From Isoetes taiwanensis (lineage: Eukaryota > Streptophyta > Lycopodiopsida > Isoetales > Isoetaceae): DNA of 64,000 nucleotides. The stretch is from NCBI GenBank assembly GCA_021234155.1, contig JAJEKV010000072.1:3974407-4038406 (forward strand). The letters run 5' to 3'. Positions 44,270 through 55,980 of this stretch are shown here, one piece after another (within the stretch, counting starts at the first letter, position 1; each line of letters starts with the position of its first letter). The notes under the pieces were generated by a model that saw only the letters and a list, made by a program, of their open reading frames with translations, did not search any database and was not told the origin of the DNA. A program made the translations under genes and the position numbers.

Positions 44270-44530
44270 TCCTCTGGCGGAATCACATCTGTAAGATACC
44301 GCTGGACAGAATCACCACCCTTTTATTCTTCGCGACGGAATCACATGGAATTGATCCTTCTGGGTGGAATCACCGAATACCGTAATATTCTCCCCCGTGG
44401 AATCACCGGGTACGATAATATTCTTCCCCGTGGAATCACCGCGTAAATATTCTCTCCCGTGGAATCACCGCGATAATATTCTCCCCCGTGGAATCACCGC
44501 GTACTATTCCTCGGGAAGGAATCACTTGGA
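44270..44530. repeat. Left subterminal array of the MULE-like element
   Basis: Degenerate tandem repeat, unit about 28-35 bp, core CCCGTGGAATCACCG followed by TA-rich ATATTCT. Its reverse complement forms the right array. Confidence 0.8.
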
Positions 44531-45039
44531 GACCTTTGAATCTGTAATAACTATAGGCAGGGAGGAAAAAGTCGCAGATGGTTCAATCCCAGCAGAAGTT
44601 TATGCCTGATTCCATAAAAAATGGTTGAGGATGGTTTAAGCGAAGCCTACGATACTTGAAGACTATGAAGGAAATTAATACTAAACCAATGGTGCAAAAA
44701 AACAAGCTGGGCTACTCCATTTTGTGTGTGCATGTCCATTGTTATGCTCTGCACTGCCCACAGCATTTCTGGTTGGGGATTTGTACCCCTTGCCTATATC
44801 GGCAATGCCATAAGCTTCTTCAAAGCAAGAACAAGAAACATGCCCGTAAATATTTGTGCCAAAAAGAAAGGTGAATATAGTGCGGAACGATACTCCAAAA
44901 AGGGGCCAATCGATGGAGCAATAGTCAGAGATTTATTTTAGGAAGAACAAATAAGTTTTTAAGGATTACGGTTTGTTTGGTCGGGATGATTTATCCTGGG
45001 AAAATTTGTTTGCCATAATGCTCTTCTTCACATTCGCCT

Positions 45040-45140
45040 GCTTCAAATTCTCAAGGTCAGCAGTACCTGATCAGAAGCAACGCCGGATTCTCAAGGTCAG
45101 CAGTACCTGCTTCGGATTCTCAAGGTCAACAGTACCACAG
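45040..45140. repeat. Triplicated TCAAGGTCAGCAGTACC motif
   Basis: TTCTCAAGGTCAGCAGTACC occurs twice (45050 and 45090) and once with AACAG (45117), spaced about 30-40 bp, inside the central part of the MULE-like element. Confidence 0.7.
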
Positions 45141-45714
45141 GCCAGGCATTTACTGCTGGATCTGCTCCATTTCATACCTGCAAGCATTTAACGAAGAAAT
45201 GGTAAGAAGAAAACATGGAAAACTAGATTCTAGGTTTAGGAAAGGGTCAGAGAAAGCAGCTATATGGCTATGGCGATGGCAGGCAACTACCAGGTTGAAA
45301 AAAGGAATAAAAAAGGCGACCAGTTCCAGCGACCCCCTGTTTTCCGCCATAGCCATGCTGCCGGATCTGTAAAAGAAAATAAAAAGATTAGTAAGAAAAG
45401 AAGGAAGAATACAAGGTGAAGCAAGGTAGCCACGGATCTGACAGCGAAGCTAAAACCCTGGTCGAGCAAAAGCTCCCTTACCCTGGTCGAGCAAAAGCCA
45501 TGAAAATCCTGGTTGTCCAAAACTGAAAGGCGGCAAAGGGTGCAAGAGAGAATGGAAGGCAAGCTTGATGGCTTCTGCCATCATTTCCGAAACTCCAGTC
45601 GCCATTGAAGAACGAGATGCCGCACAGAAGCTCTAGCAAAACCTCTCAAAAGAACATGGATGCCACAATAGGTAGGTAGAAAATTTGAAATTTTATTGGA
45701 TATTCTACGGCATA

Positions 45715-45905
45715 GGATATTTTGGACGGTGATTCCGTCCGGCAGTATATTTTGGGCAGTGATTCCTTCTGGAAGTATCTCTCCATTGTGATTCCTTCTG
45801 GAAGTATCTCTCAGGCTGTCAGGTACGGAAAACGGGACCTCCAGAACGGATCCCGTTCCCGGAGGGTCTGTGATTCCGTGAGAGAGTATTCACCGCGATG
45901 GAATC
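45715..45905. repeat. Right subterminal array of the MULE-like element
   Basis: Repeats of GTGATTCC(T/G)TC(T/C)GG(A/C)AGTAT, inverted relative to the left array. Confidence 0.75.
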
Positions 45906-45944
45906 ACCATAACCAAGGTAAAGCTATTTTCACCCAATCTTAAC

Positions 45945-46190
45945 CGTCCACTAGGACTCTACTAGAGGGTATTTCATTGTTGAAATGGCAAGAGGTCAGA
46001 GCAAAGTTCCTCCCTTTAGGTTGGGATCGTGCAATTTGGCATAAAGTGGTCTCTGCTCTTCCTCTTACAAGTTGTGGCTTCTCATCTTTAGATGGTTCAT
46101 GATGATGTTAAGGCATAAATTCCATTTAAAAAAACTTTTCTTAGCCTTGAGAGGTGTTGTCCCTCCCCCCCCCCCCCCCCATAACCTGTT
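45945..46190. other. Spacer with C-homopolymer
   Basis: A run of about 15 C at 46167-46181. No gene is seen. Confidence 0.5.
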
Positions 46191-46755
46191 GTATGCGTAT
46201 ATATTGGTGACCAAAACGCCTACGGATTCATAATTTTTAAATATATCTCATGTTTTATATCCAGTTGCCATTCAATCCAAGTTTCTATCATTTCTTATTT
46301 AATGCTTGGTTGTTCCCCTTTATGTCTCATGTTCTCTGCTTCTTTCCATAATTCACACCCTATCTTATTAGTCCAACTCTCAAGCTCTGATATCTAACCC
46401 CCTTCATTGTTTCTTGCTATTTCCTTCGATTTATCTATAGCTTGTCTTACTAGCTTGTGTTCTCAATTGATGTATTATGTTCCTGCCCAAGAACGATAGT
46501 AATATATCCAATCCCAAAATTTTAAAAGGTATTATCCATGTTTCATATTTCATATAAGGTAATCGCTAATCGTTGCTGATGTTGATTTCTTTAGTTCTAG
46601 TTCTCTAATTGGAAGTGCTTTATTAGTTTTTCTGATTTCATCCATTTTGTTACGAAAGTACTACAACTCCATACCTCGGCTCCATACAAGATTGATGGTG
46701 TTACAATCATATTAAATGTTTGTGCCTTGATCCCCAGTCTGACATGATGTATTCC
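46191..46755 (-). pseudogene. LINE C-terminal fragment (jockey-like RT thumb), minus strand
   Basis: On the minus strand RGIHHVRLGIKAQTFNMIVT, PSILYGAEVWSCSTFVTKWM is the typical post-RT segment (PxLLYGxExW) of non-LTR elements. Further downstream toward 46.2 kb come ELESWTNKIGCELWKEAENM-like pieces. It faces the plus-strand LINE that begins at about 46750. Confidence 0.65.
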
Positions 46756-48300
46756 CCGCATCCATGTTTCTACTGGAGGTGCATGGGAGGAGATCATTAA
46801 GGGTCTGGAGAAGCACTTCTTATGGTGGTCCACTGCAAAGTTGTCTCTTGCGGGTCGCATTACAGTGGCCAAGTCAGTCCTTAGTAGTACCCATGTTTAT
46901 ATGGCAGCCTTATTGCTAGCCCACAGATCAAAGTACGTGAGCTCATTACAAAAGTTTAGAACTTTATATGGGCGGGTGCTGAGGAAGGTGCTGTGATTAA
47001 GGATTGCAGAGCAAAGTCCTTATTTCAAAGTTCATTTGATGAATGGTGAAGATGACTCTCTTGGTTTACGCCTTCTTAGACAAGCTCTTGGTCACTATAT
47101 CCCTCTAGGCAAGAAGGCTATCAAACTAGTCCTACCTTGGGCATTATATCAGACTCTGTGCCTTTTCCAAGTGCTTCTCCATTTTTGTGTGGCTTGTTGA
47201 CAGCATGGGAGGCAATCAAACATCTTTTCTGGCCATGCCCCTCCATCCACACCCTATTGAAGACTCCATGGTAGTGGGCACCACTGCCTCCAGACCCCTC
47301 AGCACCTCCGCTGGCAACTTCGGTTCATCCCTTACACAGAGACAGATGGGTTCCAGGTGTTATCTCTATTCACGCATGGTATGAGGCTGGTCGCCTACTG
47401 TCTTGGCCTGAATTTCAGACAAAGTTCCTGCTCTCTCATTGGAATGTGTCTCTATGGGAGAGGGTCGCAGAAAATTTGCCTCTTATAGTGCAAGTTGGTG
47501 TTACTGAAAAGGTGCCATGGGACTATCATGAAAATATTCACAGGGGCGAGCACTTTATCAGATCAGTATATCGCCTTCTTTTAGCACCACAGCCCCTCTA
47601 GTTGCCAGATGGGTGGCACCTACAGGTTCCACAGCCTACTTTGTGTCGTACGTGGCGATGGCTTTGGGATAGGTTGCTCCATCCTAAAGTCTTTGTATTA
47701 TGGTGGCAGGTATCCACAGGTGCCTGCTTGTTAATGCCTTACGACATCGCTATGATCCTCGCATATCTGCAGTATGCCCACTCTACCTTTCAGACGTTGA
47801 GACTCTTGAGCACTGTCTATTTGAGTGTCCGGAGGTTCAACCAGCGTGATCATGGCTACAAGGTTTGTTTAATAGTACATTGGACTGCCGATGCATCCTC
47901 TTGGCATCCTATCCCAATGCATGGCCCCCAACTAAACAGAGGGCATTCCATCTTGGTTCTGGTTGGCTCCTGTGGTCGATATGGGAGCATCGTAGACAAC
48001 ACATCTTTCAGGGTATTTATTCATCTGCATGTGGTGTTATTACGATGGCCCAGGAAAAGATACTGACAGCCTACGAATGTTCCTCCCTTGAATCAGAAAT
48101 GATAGAACGCATCTGGATTCAGTATCTTCGAATTGATTCTTATCATTAGTCTCCTATTCTGGAGTAAGAACATTGTGCTCCAGGCTCGTGCTCCTATGGC
48201 ATCTTTTTGTGCTCATACAGTTAGATGAGACATGTAAATTTTATACTTTTTATCTGATTAATAAAGTTTTTGGCTTTCATCCTTCAAAAAAAAGAATAAT
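46756..48300 (+). mobile_element. 5'-truncated LINE, same family as 50.87-54.34 kb
   Basis: The plus strand starts inside the post-RT region (WEEIIKGLEKHFLWWSTAKL in broken frames) and matches 52.78-54.3 kb. The 47602-48066 frame carries the terminal zf-RVT-like region (RTWRWLWDRLLHPKVFVLWW, QVSTGACLLMPYD). It ends in CTTTCATCCTTCAAAAAAAA and a TAA microsatellite. No target duplication was identified. Confidence 0.75.
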
Positions 48301-48424
48301 AATAATAATAATTAGCAACAAATGTTACTTATTATTTAACTAATCTTTCATAATTAGCTTATTTAATCCTAGTGAATCAAGGTGGTTCTCACTGGCAATA
48401 TTAGTGAATATCAACGTTGAGAGT

Positions 48425-48785
48425 TGTTGTTAGAGTGGCACGACAGTGTGGTTCTATCCCCGGCGCCAACAAAGATAAGTGTAAGTTGTTAGAGCGGCTT
48501 GGCCCCATCAGCTTACGTCAATATTCTTGCTTCTGCTAAGACGGTTAAAGTGGCTTTGCCCTGTCTGTCTTGGTGATTCAAGAGAGTTCTCGGCATTCAA
48601 GGGTTGCTGTTAGAGAGGTCTAGCCCCATCAGCATCCAGTGTCGAGATAACGGAACTGTTAGAGTGGCACAGCCCGGTCAGTATCTGCCAAATTAGTAGG
48701 TTTCTAGGATTGCTAGAGCAGCTATGCCCCATCAGTTCCTATCAAACCACAAGCTGCAAGTGGCTCAGCCCCATCAACATTCAAT
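48425..48785. repeat. Degenerate minisatellite, core TGTTAGAGTGGC...GCCCCATCAG
   Basis: About seven units, spaced roughly 45-65 bp: GTTAGAGTGGCACGACAGTG, GTTAGAGCGGCTTGGCCCCA, GTTAAAGTGGCTTTGCCCTG, GTTAGAGAGGTCTAGCCCCA, GTTAGAGTGGCACAGCCCGG, GCTAGAGCAGCTATGCCCCA, and a shortened last unit. No coding frame runs through it. Confidence 0.75.
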
Positions 48786-49184
48786 ATGAACAAAAATGAA
48801 TTTAGCAGATACTGGAGATCTTCATGAAAATCGAACCATTTGACATTCAAAGATTGGCAGCAAGGGGTGTATAAAGAGTTGGGTATATATAGTAGAGATA
48901 ATCAGAAGCAATCAGTGCAGTAAACCAACGGACTCTAGAAAAACAGAAGTGTCAAGACAGGAATAAAGAGAACAGAGAATAAAGGGTTAGAAGAAAGATG
49001 GCAGATAGCAATAGAAAACTACTACTGGGATGCAATCACACATTACAACAAATTGGGGATAAAAAAAACACACACACATACAAATGCTTAGAATGACAGT
49101 CACACCAGCAAGCGGAAGACACAGTCAAGTACTTGGGGCAATCATGTACCAGGGAAAAACAGTGGAGAGGATGCAAGAGTACAA
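48786..49184. other. Spacer, purine-rich
   Basis: No gene or clear regulatory element is visible. Confidence 0.4.
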
Positions 49185-49538
49185 ATGGTAAAAACAGGAG
49201 TGGGAAAGAGAGCAAAGTCCAAAGCAAGCACTGCTGTCATAAATCTAGCTGAAGTAAAGGTTCTTGCATATGACTTTGTTCTGACTGCTGCTAATAAGTT
49301 ACGTATGGTCACTCAAACTTTAATAAGGTCGGCATGTGGATTAGACAAACAACCTAGAAAGGTGGCCAAAAAAGATGATGATGAGGACTCACTTGTAGAC
49401 AGTGAGGAAGAAGATCGTTCGAGTACATCCAGTTCTGAGAGTGAAGCTGGGGATGAAGGCTCAAGTGATCAGGGATTAAATGAGTCGGAGGATGAGATGC
49501 ATCCTGATCTTGCTGCAAAATGTAAGTTTGTCCGATGA
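49185..49538 (+). CDS. Small acidic hypothetical protein
   Basis: A 117-codon ORF. It has a basic start (MVKTGVGKRAKSKASTAVIN), a middle with LAYDFVLTAANKLRMVTQTL, then a long acidic/serine tail (KKDDDEDSLVDSEEEDRSST, ESEAGDEGSSDQGLNESEDE). This composition is common in nuclear or chaperone-like tails. It could be an exon of a larger gene, since GTAAG follows CTGCAAAAT near 49521. No homologue is recognised and its reality as a gene is uncertain. Confidence 0.3.
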   Translation: MVKTGVGKRAKSKASTAVINLAEVKVLAYDFVLTAANKLRMVTQTLIRSACGLDKQPRKVAKKDDDEDSLVDSEEEDRSSTSSSESEAGDEGSSDQGLNESEDEMHPDLAAKCKFVR

Positions 49539-49539
49539 C

Positions 49540-50865
49540 TTCGAACATGTAAAGAAACGTAAAAGTGCGGTGATGATTGTCTGTCAAAATGTCCTATATT
49601 TTTGACAATTTTGTTCATAATTTTGTACAATTTTCACAACCATGAATATATCACTTCTTTGTCACTCTACTACCCTTGCTATTTTTTGTATTGCCCCCTT
49701 TTTGCTACACTTTATAAAAGTAATTATTTTTTGTTCTAGTTTAGGAGGATGAAAATTGCTATTTAAAATTTTTGCATGAAAGTTATGTTCAATCAACCCC
49801 TCAAAAATGGTACCTAAATTACTTAAATTGTCACACCTGTCACAAAAAAATCTTAAAAATGGACTTTTTTAAGGGAATTTTAGGGAATCTTTCAAAGATT
49901 CCTTTTGAAGTGCGTTTGCAGCAAATAAGTGCGTTTCATTTTAAACTTTGTTTTAAAACCATGCTAGTCACCCTCTTTTCTTTTGACTTGCTATATCGCA
50001 ATATGCTTATTTAGTTAAATCTCAATTAGTTATTGTAAAATTTAGTAACACCTTAACGCACTGGTCCTTGTGTTTACACGGTCAGATTTAATCTGGACCG
50101 TTGCCTTGACACCTGTTACCAGCTAATAACATGGCTGGGGTTGAAAGTTTCGGGAGATGTCCTGTAACACTCTAGGAAATTCCTTCGCCCTGTTCCCACA
50201 AATCTCATAACACGCTAGGGATTTCCATTCCCTCTTTCATGAAAAAACGTGATACGAAAATCTAAACTCCCTTGTTTAAAACCATAATAAAGCATTCCTA
50301 GAAGCAATTTCATAGTGTTGTTAGATATATTAACCATCCAGCTTTCAATTTTTGTAATTAAAAATTTCTATTAAGGATATACCATAAGTTGACTCGATGT
50401 CATTACGGAAGCGTCTTCAAGTATAGTTGGAATATGCACATCATTTCCGCCTCTACATTTCAACCTCTAAATGTACATTCGTATGAAACAAAATGTTGAA
50501 TATGAGATCTTTTTGTTTGAAGAGATTATTCATTCATAAGATCTTTGAAGATACCACTTAGATATCACAACAAAAGGAACAATGTCAAGAATCCTCCTTA
50601 TATCTCTCTTCCTTGGTTGCATCTCCTAGAGTCCTATCCCAGTGCCAATTTCGCATGTAAATAGATTTCCACCTAGACATTCTATAGCAAAACTGAACTC
50701 CAAGGGTTTGAACCTTGTAAAAGCTCTAGATCATGCGCAAACTTAGAGAATATGTCCATAAAGGTCTCACTTTATAAAACAAACCTCAAACTATATAATA
50801 TTTTGTCAAGTAAAGCAAGAGGCGTATCCGTTGGCAATATCCTGCTGATTAGCTTTGAATAAACA
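49540..50865. other. AT-rich intergenic stretch
   Basis: No supported gene. Short open frames show no domain and no codon bias that I can see. Confidence 0.5.
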
Positions 50866-53800
50866 AAACAAAGATCTGTTCTGGCAAAAGGAAGCACCAA
50901 CAAATGGAGTTTAAGAAATTAAATGAGGCAAGAAGTCTTCATCGTTTAACTTCATTAGTGCATCTAAATTTACTCTTTCCTGAGGCAAATTTCCATATGG
51001 GCTTGAGTCCTTTACGTGGTGTAATGGTTGGACAGGAGCTGGCAGAGCTTATGCAAGGCATGATAGAGGATACTTTAATACTTGTGCAGCTGCTCGGCTA
51101 GCGGATTTTCGTCGCTCAAATCTTCTGGATAGCTCTGTGTCTGATCATAATCCACAACTTCTAACTAATGATGTGGCTAATTGTCATCGACCTACCAGGA
51201 CCTACTTTAAGCTTAATTGCAAGTACACGGAGGATGATGAGTTCAAAGTTGGTCAGTAGTCGGGCTTGGTCTCGGGCCTTCTCACCTCGTAGGGGCATGT
51301 GCAGGGGTTGTTGCGGCGTTGTCCGCAGTGAAGTCATTTGCAAAAGAATATGGGAGAGTCGAGGAGCTGCTGAAGCTAGAGGGCTATTGACCGCATTGTA
51401 CCGGAATTAGAAGTACTCGCTCGTGGCCATACTAATGGAGTCGAGAAAAGGAGTTATTATCTCGCATCAAGGCTATAGAAACTGTAAAAGTTCACTGAAG
51501 CCAAAGTGAAGGCGAGGGTTGCGATGGTTCAAGGGCGGTGATAGATGTACCGGTTCTTTTTTTTAGCAAGAAGAAGGAAACTTCGCCACTTCTATACATT
51601 CTTTGGTGCTGCCGGATGGTGCTCTTATCTCCCGATCCGGTGAATCTTAAGCGATATCTTCATCATCACTTTTCTTCATTCTTTGCCACGACACCCATTG
51701 CCCTTCGGAAGGACATGCAATTGGTCGTGTTGGCTAAGGTGCGTCGCATTGTTTCGAAGCGAGAGGTTGCTTCTTGAGTCTAATATTGTGAAGGAGGACT
51801 TAAAAGAAGCGTGGCTCTCTTGAAAAGGGATAAATGCCCGGGTCTTGATGGCTTTCCTATTGAATTCTTTTTTCAAGTCTTTGGACTGGTTGGAGGATGA
51901 CATATATGATGCCTTTTGTGAGTTTCAGAGATTTAGGAGCCTTGATAAGATTTTGAATACTGAGTTGTATCTCTCTCATTCCAAAGAACAAGGAACCCAA
52001 GACTATTTCGACCGCGACCTATTACATTGCTTTCCTCTCGTGTACAAGATCTTTGCTAAGACATTGGCGAAAGAGTCCGAGACATCTTGGCCGACGCTAT
52101 CTCGTCAACACAATCGGCTTTCTCCCTCGCCGCGTTGTATTCTCAACAACGCGGTAGGCTCTTGATATGAAGGAATATATTGGGCCCGATTCACGGGGTC
52201 ATAGAGCGATGTATCTTAAGCTTGATTTTGCTAAAGCCTACGATCTCGTTGATTGGGGCTTCTTGGAGAAGTGTCTTCTTGCACTTGGGTTTGGGGAGTC
52301 ATTCACAAGGAATGTCATGAAGCTCCATACATCAGCCGGATCTCTTGTCCTTTTCGAGGCGAGCCATCGGATATTTTTGTAGTGGGTAGAGGAATTGACA
52401 GCGGGGTTGTCCCTTAGCACCCTTGCTTTTCACAATTGTGGCGTAAGTCTTGTCCCAGCTCTTCTCCGTGGCTACCCAAGATGGCGTTATTCAAGGCCTC
52501 CCAATGGACGATGGTTCTCAAGAGGTATGTAACCAATATGCCGATGACACTTTTTTGTTCCTAATTGCCGAGGCTGAGAATCTTCGTAATGCTAAGCTAT
52601 TATTAGACACATTCTCCTTAGCATCGGGAGTTCTTGTAGGGTGGCAAAATGTACGACTTTGTGGACGTTGGACAGTCCCATCCCTCCCTCATTTTGGACT
52701 ATCCTTGGAAGATTCTTCTCGCATGGCAATACCACAAAGTTGCTTGGTATCCCAGTTGGAATTCATGTCTCGCCGGATGCTTGGGATGAAATCATTAGTG
52801 GGTTGCAAAAGCACTTGTTTTGGTGGAATCTGACTAAACCGTCCATGCCCTGTAGAATCAATTTGTGGCTAAATGTGTTCTTAGTAATACTCATGTCTAC
52901 ATGGCGTCTCGCTTTACTAGCTCCGATGTAAGATGGAGGAGATTGTGCGTATCGTCGAAATTTTATTTGGGGTGGAAATGAGTTAGGAGCGAAGGGTCAA
53001 GGTAGCTTGGGCTTAAAATGCATTAGACCTAAGGCAGCTGGTGGTCTTGGTATGTTGGATTTTCACCTCCAAAGCAAGGTGATGATATCAAAGTTCATTT
53101 GGAGGATTTTCATTGGTAAGGATGATTCTCCTGGCCTGAGGTTGTTGGTGCAGTCGATTCAGCATTGTCTCCCATTTCATAAGGCCTCCATTAAGCCCCT
53201 CCTTCCTTGGGCTTTGCTTTATCATATGCATCCGTATCCTAATGCTTCTCCCTTTCTAAAGGGGTTGCTTGCGGCTTGGGACACTGTCAGGTCTCTTTTC
53301 CATATTAATCCTGAGGCATGTCTTCAGTTGTCCACTCCATGCTGGTGGATTCCTTTGCAGGACACTCCAGAGAATGTGCCTCTAAGTGTGGTTGTTCATC
53401 CAAAGACACAACGGCGATGGGTAGCAAATGGTATCAATACTATTGCGGCTTGGTATGAGTCCGATCATCTCATGTCATGGGAAGCATTTAGAACAAAGTT
53501 CTTGTTGTGCGAGATGGGACAGAGTAATCGGAATCATATTGCTTTGCATTGTTGCCACGAGATTACGGTCCACGATTGAGGTAGTCATATGGGGTTGCCA
53601 TCAGGATATCCAGCCAGGGCGGTTTGTGTCTTCTGTGTATAAATTGCTTGTGCATTCTGAAATCCTGCCTCCATCTAATAGATGGCATCTTCAGGTCCCT
53701 CAGCCACAATGGAAAAGTGTTTGGATATGGGTATGGGATAAGCCGCTTCACCCCAAAGTAGTAGTTTTGTGGTGGCAAGTGATCCATAGATGCCTCGAGT

Positions 53801-54340
53801 CAACAGATTAGTCCATAAAATGGATAATCGGATTTCGTAGCGCCCTTTTTATGCCGCCAAAGGGTTGAGAGTATTGAGCATTGTTTTTCTTGTGTGAGAG
53901 GCTTGGCAGGCATGGTCTTGGTTGTTGACCCTTTTGGCATCGTCTCGATCTAGCCAAAGAACTTTTGCTTGCTATCTATCCTGATGCTTGGCCCAAACAA
54001 CGGAAACGAGCTTTTCATCTCGCATGTGGCTGGCTTTTATGGTCAATCTGGAAGAGAAGGAGGTTGTTTATCTTTAAGGTATAGATACTGCAGATGAGGT
54101 TGTTCTTCAGTGGGCGCAAGATAAAATTGTTATGGTTTACAATTGTTCTTCTCTTGATCAAGAGAAGAAAGTACTGATCTGGCATACTTACCTTCAGATT
54201 CATTCTTTTGCATAGGCAGGTGGTTGTGCTCAGTTGGATCGGTTTGTCCACTGGGGTTATAATCCTATCTTTGCATTTATGTTGCTCTGGTTTCTAGTTG
54301 GTGAATAAAGCTTGACGTCCTTCAAAAAAAAAAAAAAAAT
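50866..54340 (+). mobile_element. LINE with endonuclease remnant, RT and poly-A tail
   Basis: Plus strand. An endonuclease C-terminal remnant near 51090-51160 (LLDSSVSDHNPQLLTNDVAN, with the SDH motif) is followed by a linker. The RT comes in broken frames: DKCPGLDGFPIEFF (51833), YKIFAKTLAK (52047), LKLDFAKAYDLVDWGFLEKC (52215), QYADDTFLFLIAEAENLRNA (52537). Then connection (SPDAWDEIISGLQKHLFWWN, 52767) and zf-RVT-like region (KPLHPKVVVLWWQVIHRCLE, 53736). A 16-A tail ends at 54339. The block 51.2-52.5 kb is the most broken and CG-rich; 53.0-53.6 kb is open for 190 codons. It is the same family as 46.76-48.30 kb. Confidence 0.85.
53007..53579 (+). pseudogene. LINE connection-domain ORF
   Basis: Longest open part of the LINE: GLKCIRPKAAGGLGMLDFHL, KVMISKFIWRIFIGKDDSPG, TPCWWIPLQDTPENVPLSVV, ANGINTIAAWYESDHLMSWE. 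This is the region after RT that carries the GGLG motif typical of plant LINEs (GGLGxxxxxxxNxAxLxKxxW). Confidence 0.75.
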
Positions 54341-54850
54341 GTGAATTGATGCATCTAAGCATAGTCAACCAATATCTGGCACATGATAGAGCCATGCCAA
54401 TGTTTGCACTTTTATGGGTACTCAGTTTTAGAAAAATACTATACTATTGCAATAGAACAAAATTTGAATAACTAGACGTTGCCACATATGACATCTATGA
54501 ATGTTTTGTTTGACTCTAATGGTGCATAACCACACCACCCCTAGGGTACCGACTCCTCCCAATTATATACATGATTAAAATTATTTTAAATTGCCTAAAA
54601 AGGGAATTTCATATCTCATTATCGGGATTTTCCCTCTCCTGAGTTTATCAACAACTTTACTTTAACCACCACATTGTCATGAAAGATAGGAGGGGGAACC
54701 ACATGAAATGAAGAAGAGTTGAAAACCACTATTGCATGCTGGTTTTCAAAACAAATTACAAAAAACTAAACAATGACAAATTAAAAAAGATGCCTTTGTA
54801 TTTGGACATTTACTCATTTGCTTGATATTTAAATAAAGTCTGAACCATAT
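54341..54850. other. AT-rich spacer
   Basis: No gene or repeat recognised. Confidence 0.45.
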
Positions 54851-55415
54851 CTATAGTGGTTTGATAGCAGTTAATTACGACAATTGGTTTTTGGATTCCT
54901 TATGAGTAACCACTATAGATAACCACATCTTTTCTGGTAATATCTATGAGTCATTACCATGATAATTAACTTAGTATTAAAAACCATGCCACAAAACCAC
55001 AACTAGTCTATAAAATACATTGTGATAATAAAAAACTAGCATGAATAACCACCATGGCAAATAAATTGGTATAAAACACCACACCATAAATTATTTCAAC
55101 TTCTCTAAGCAATATAACAATAGAAACCAACATAAATAACCATTGCCATACTTATAGTGGTGTTGAAAAACCATGCTACAAACCAATGTCGATTTAATAA
55201 ACCATCCTATCTTAGAAACCACATGAATGACCAACATTAATGCTAGAAAACCATGTAGTAAACTAATATCGGTTTTAATAAACCACACTATAAGAAAAAA
55301 TCAACATGAATAACCACGTACTAGTTATGAAAACCACTATGCTACGTGGTTTTTATTAAGAATAAAATTTTTAGCATTAAAAACCACATCTATAGTGGTT
55401 CTTCAGTGGTTTATG
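54851..55415. repeat. AACCAC-rich degenerate repeat stretch
   Basis: More than twenty AACCAC or ACCACTAT words at irregular spacing of 15-40 bp, with some inverted GTGGTTTT words at the end (55340-55425). Simple-sequence origin is likely, but the spacing is loose. Confidence 0.6.
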
Positions 55416-55690
55416 GTAGTGGTTAAATTTCTGGGTGCCTTGTGTAGGGTACAAGACATGGGCAAAAGGACATGGAAACAAGGATTGGAAGAAAGAGGGC
55501 AAATACTATAGGGGAAAAATCACAACTAAAAGAGAGGATGTTGAGATCATGGGTGGATATGCAGCCGGACATCGAACTGAAACTATACAGGGAAAACATG
55601 AACCCAGAGGGAAGTATAAGACAATAATTATATATCGACTGTAATCAGTCATAATGGACAAAAATAATAATGTGCAAATTCAGGATGGGC
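55416..55690. other. Spacer with low-complexity ORF
   Basis: A 69-codon plus-strand frame (55435-55644) is K/G-rich (HGNKDWKKEGKYYRGKITTK) and not recognised; it may belong to the fragment downstream. Confidence 0.3.
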
Positions 55691-55980
55691 AGTCATAAAT
55701 TACTGATCGAACAGAAAGATGGAAAAGACCAATGATACCGAGAACAAACAGGATATGCAAGCCTTGTACTGGAAATGAAATCGAGGATGAGAAGCATGTC
55801 TGGAAACGGTGCAAGAGAGAGAATGACTCTATGTCTGCAGTTAGCTATGGTTACTCCCATATTCGAGTCTGTCGAATATGTGACACAGGGAGAATAGAGG
55901 ATGAGAACCACATGCTCAACGATTATATAGTATACGAAGACATCAGAAGTAAGTACAGTCTTATAAGGTGGGGATAGCCA
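55691..55980 (+). pseudogene. LINE tail fragment with duplicated Cys/His motif
   Basis: The plus-strand frame reads RTNRICKPCTGNEIEDEKHV and SHIRVCRICDTGRIEDENHM, IVYEDIRSKYSLIRWG. The RxCRxCxxGxIEDExHxLxxCxxYxxIR pattern marks the C-terminus of jockey-like non-LTR elements. The motif occurs twice in one frame, either an internal duplication or two fused remnants. Confidence 0.55.

Larger units (their letters stand above)
44122..45935. mobile_element. Non-autonomous MULE-like element with terminal GGAATCAC repeat arrays
   Basis: The left end GTGAAAATAGCTTTACCACG is matched in inverted orientation at the right end (GGTAAAGCTATTTTCAC, 45917-45933). The match extends inward about 48 bp with few mismatches (GGTGATTACGCTGCGGTGA against GGTGATTCCATCGCGGTGA). 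The 9-bp direct repeat AATCTTAAC flanks it (44113-44121 and 45936-45944), the hallmark target duplication of Mutator-like elements. No transposase is present. Inside the left end a GTGGAATCACCG unit recurs about 6-8 times (44275-44525), and the right end carries the inverted GTGATTCC unit (45728-45895). The 1.8-kb length and unrelated centre suggest a Pack-MULE or foldback-like derivative. Confidence 0.8.

Noticed and set aside
45150-45562. Minus ORFs with hydrophobic stretches (possible membrane proteins)
   Set aside because: They overlap each other inside the MULE-like element and show no conserved features; likely chance frames.
49185-49538. Nucleoplasmin or NAP-like protein from the acidic ORF
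   Set aside because: No core domain; composition only.
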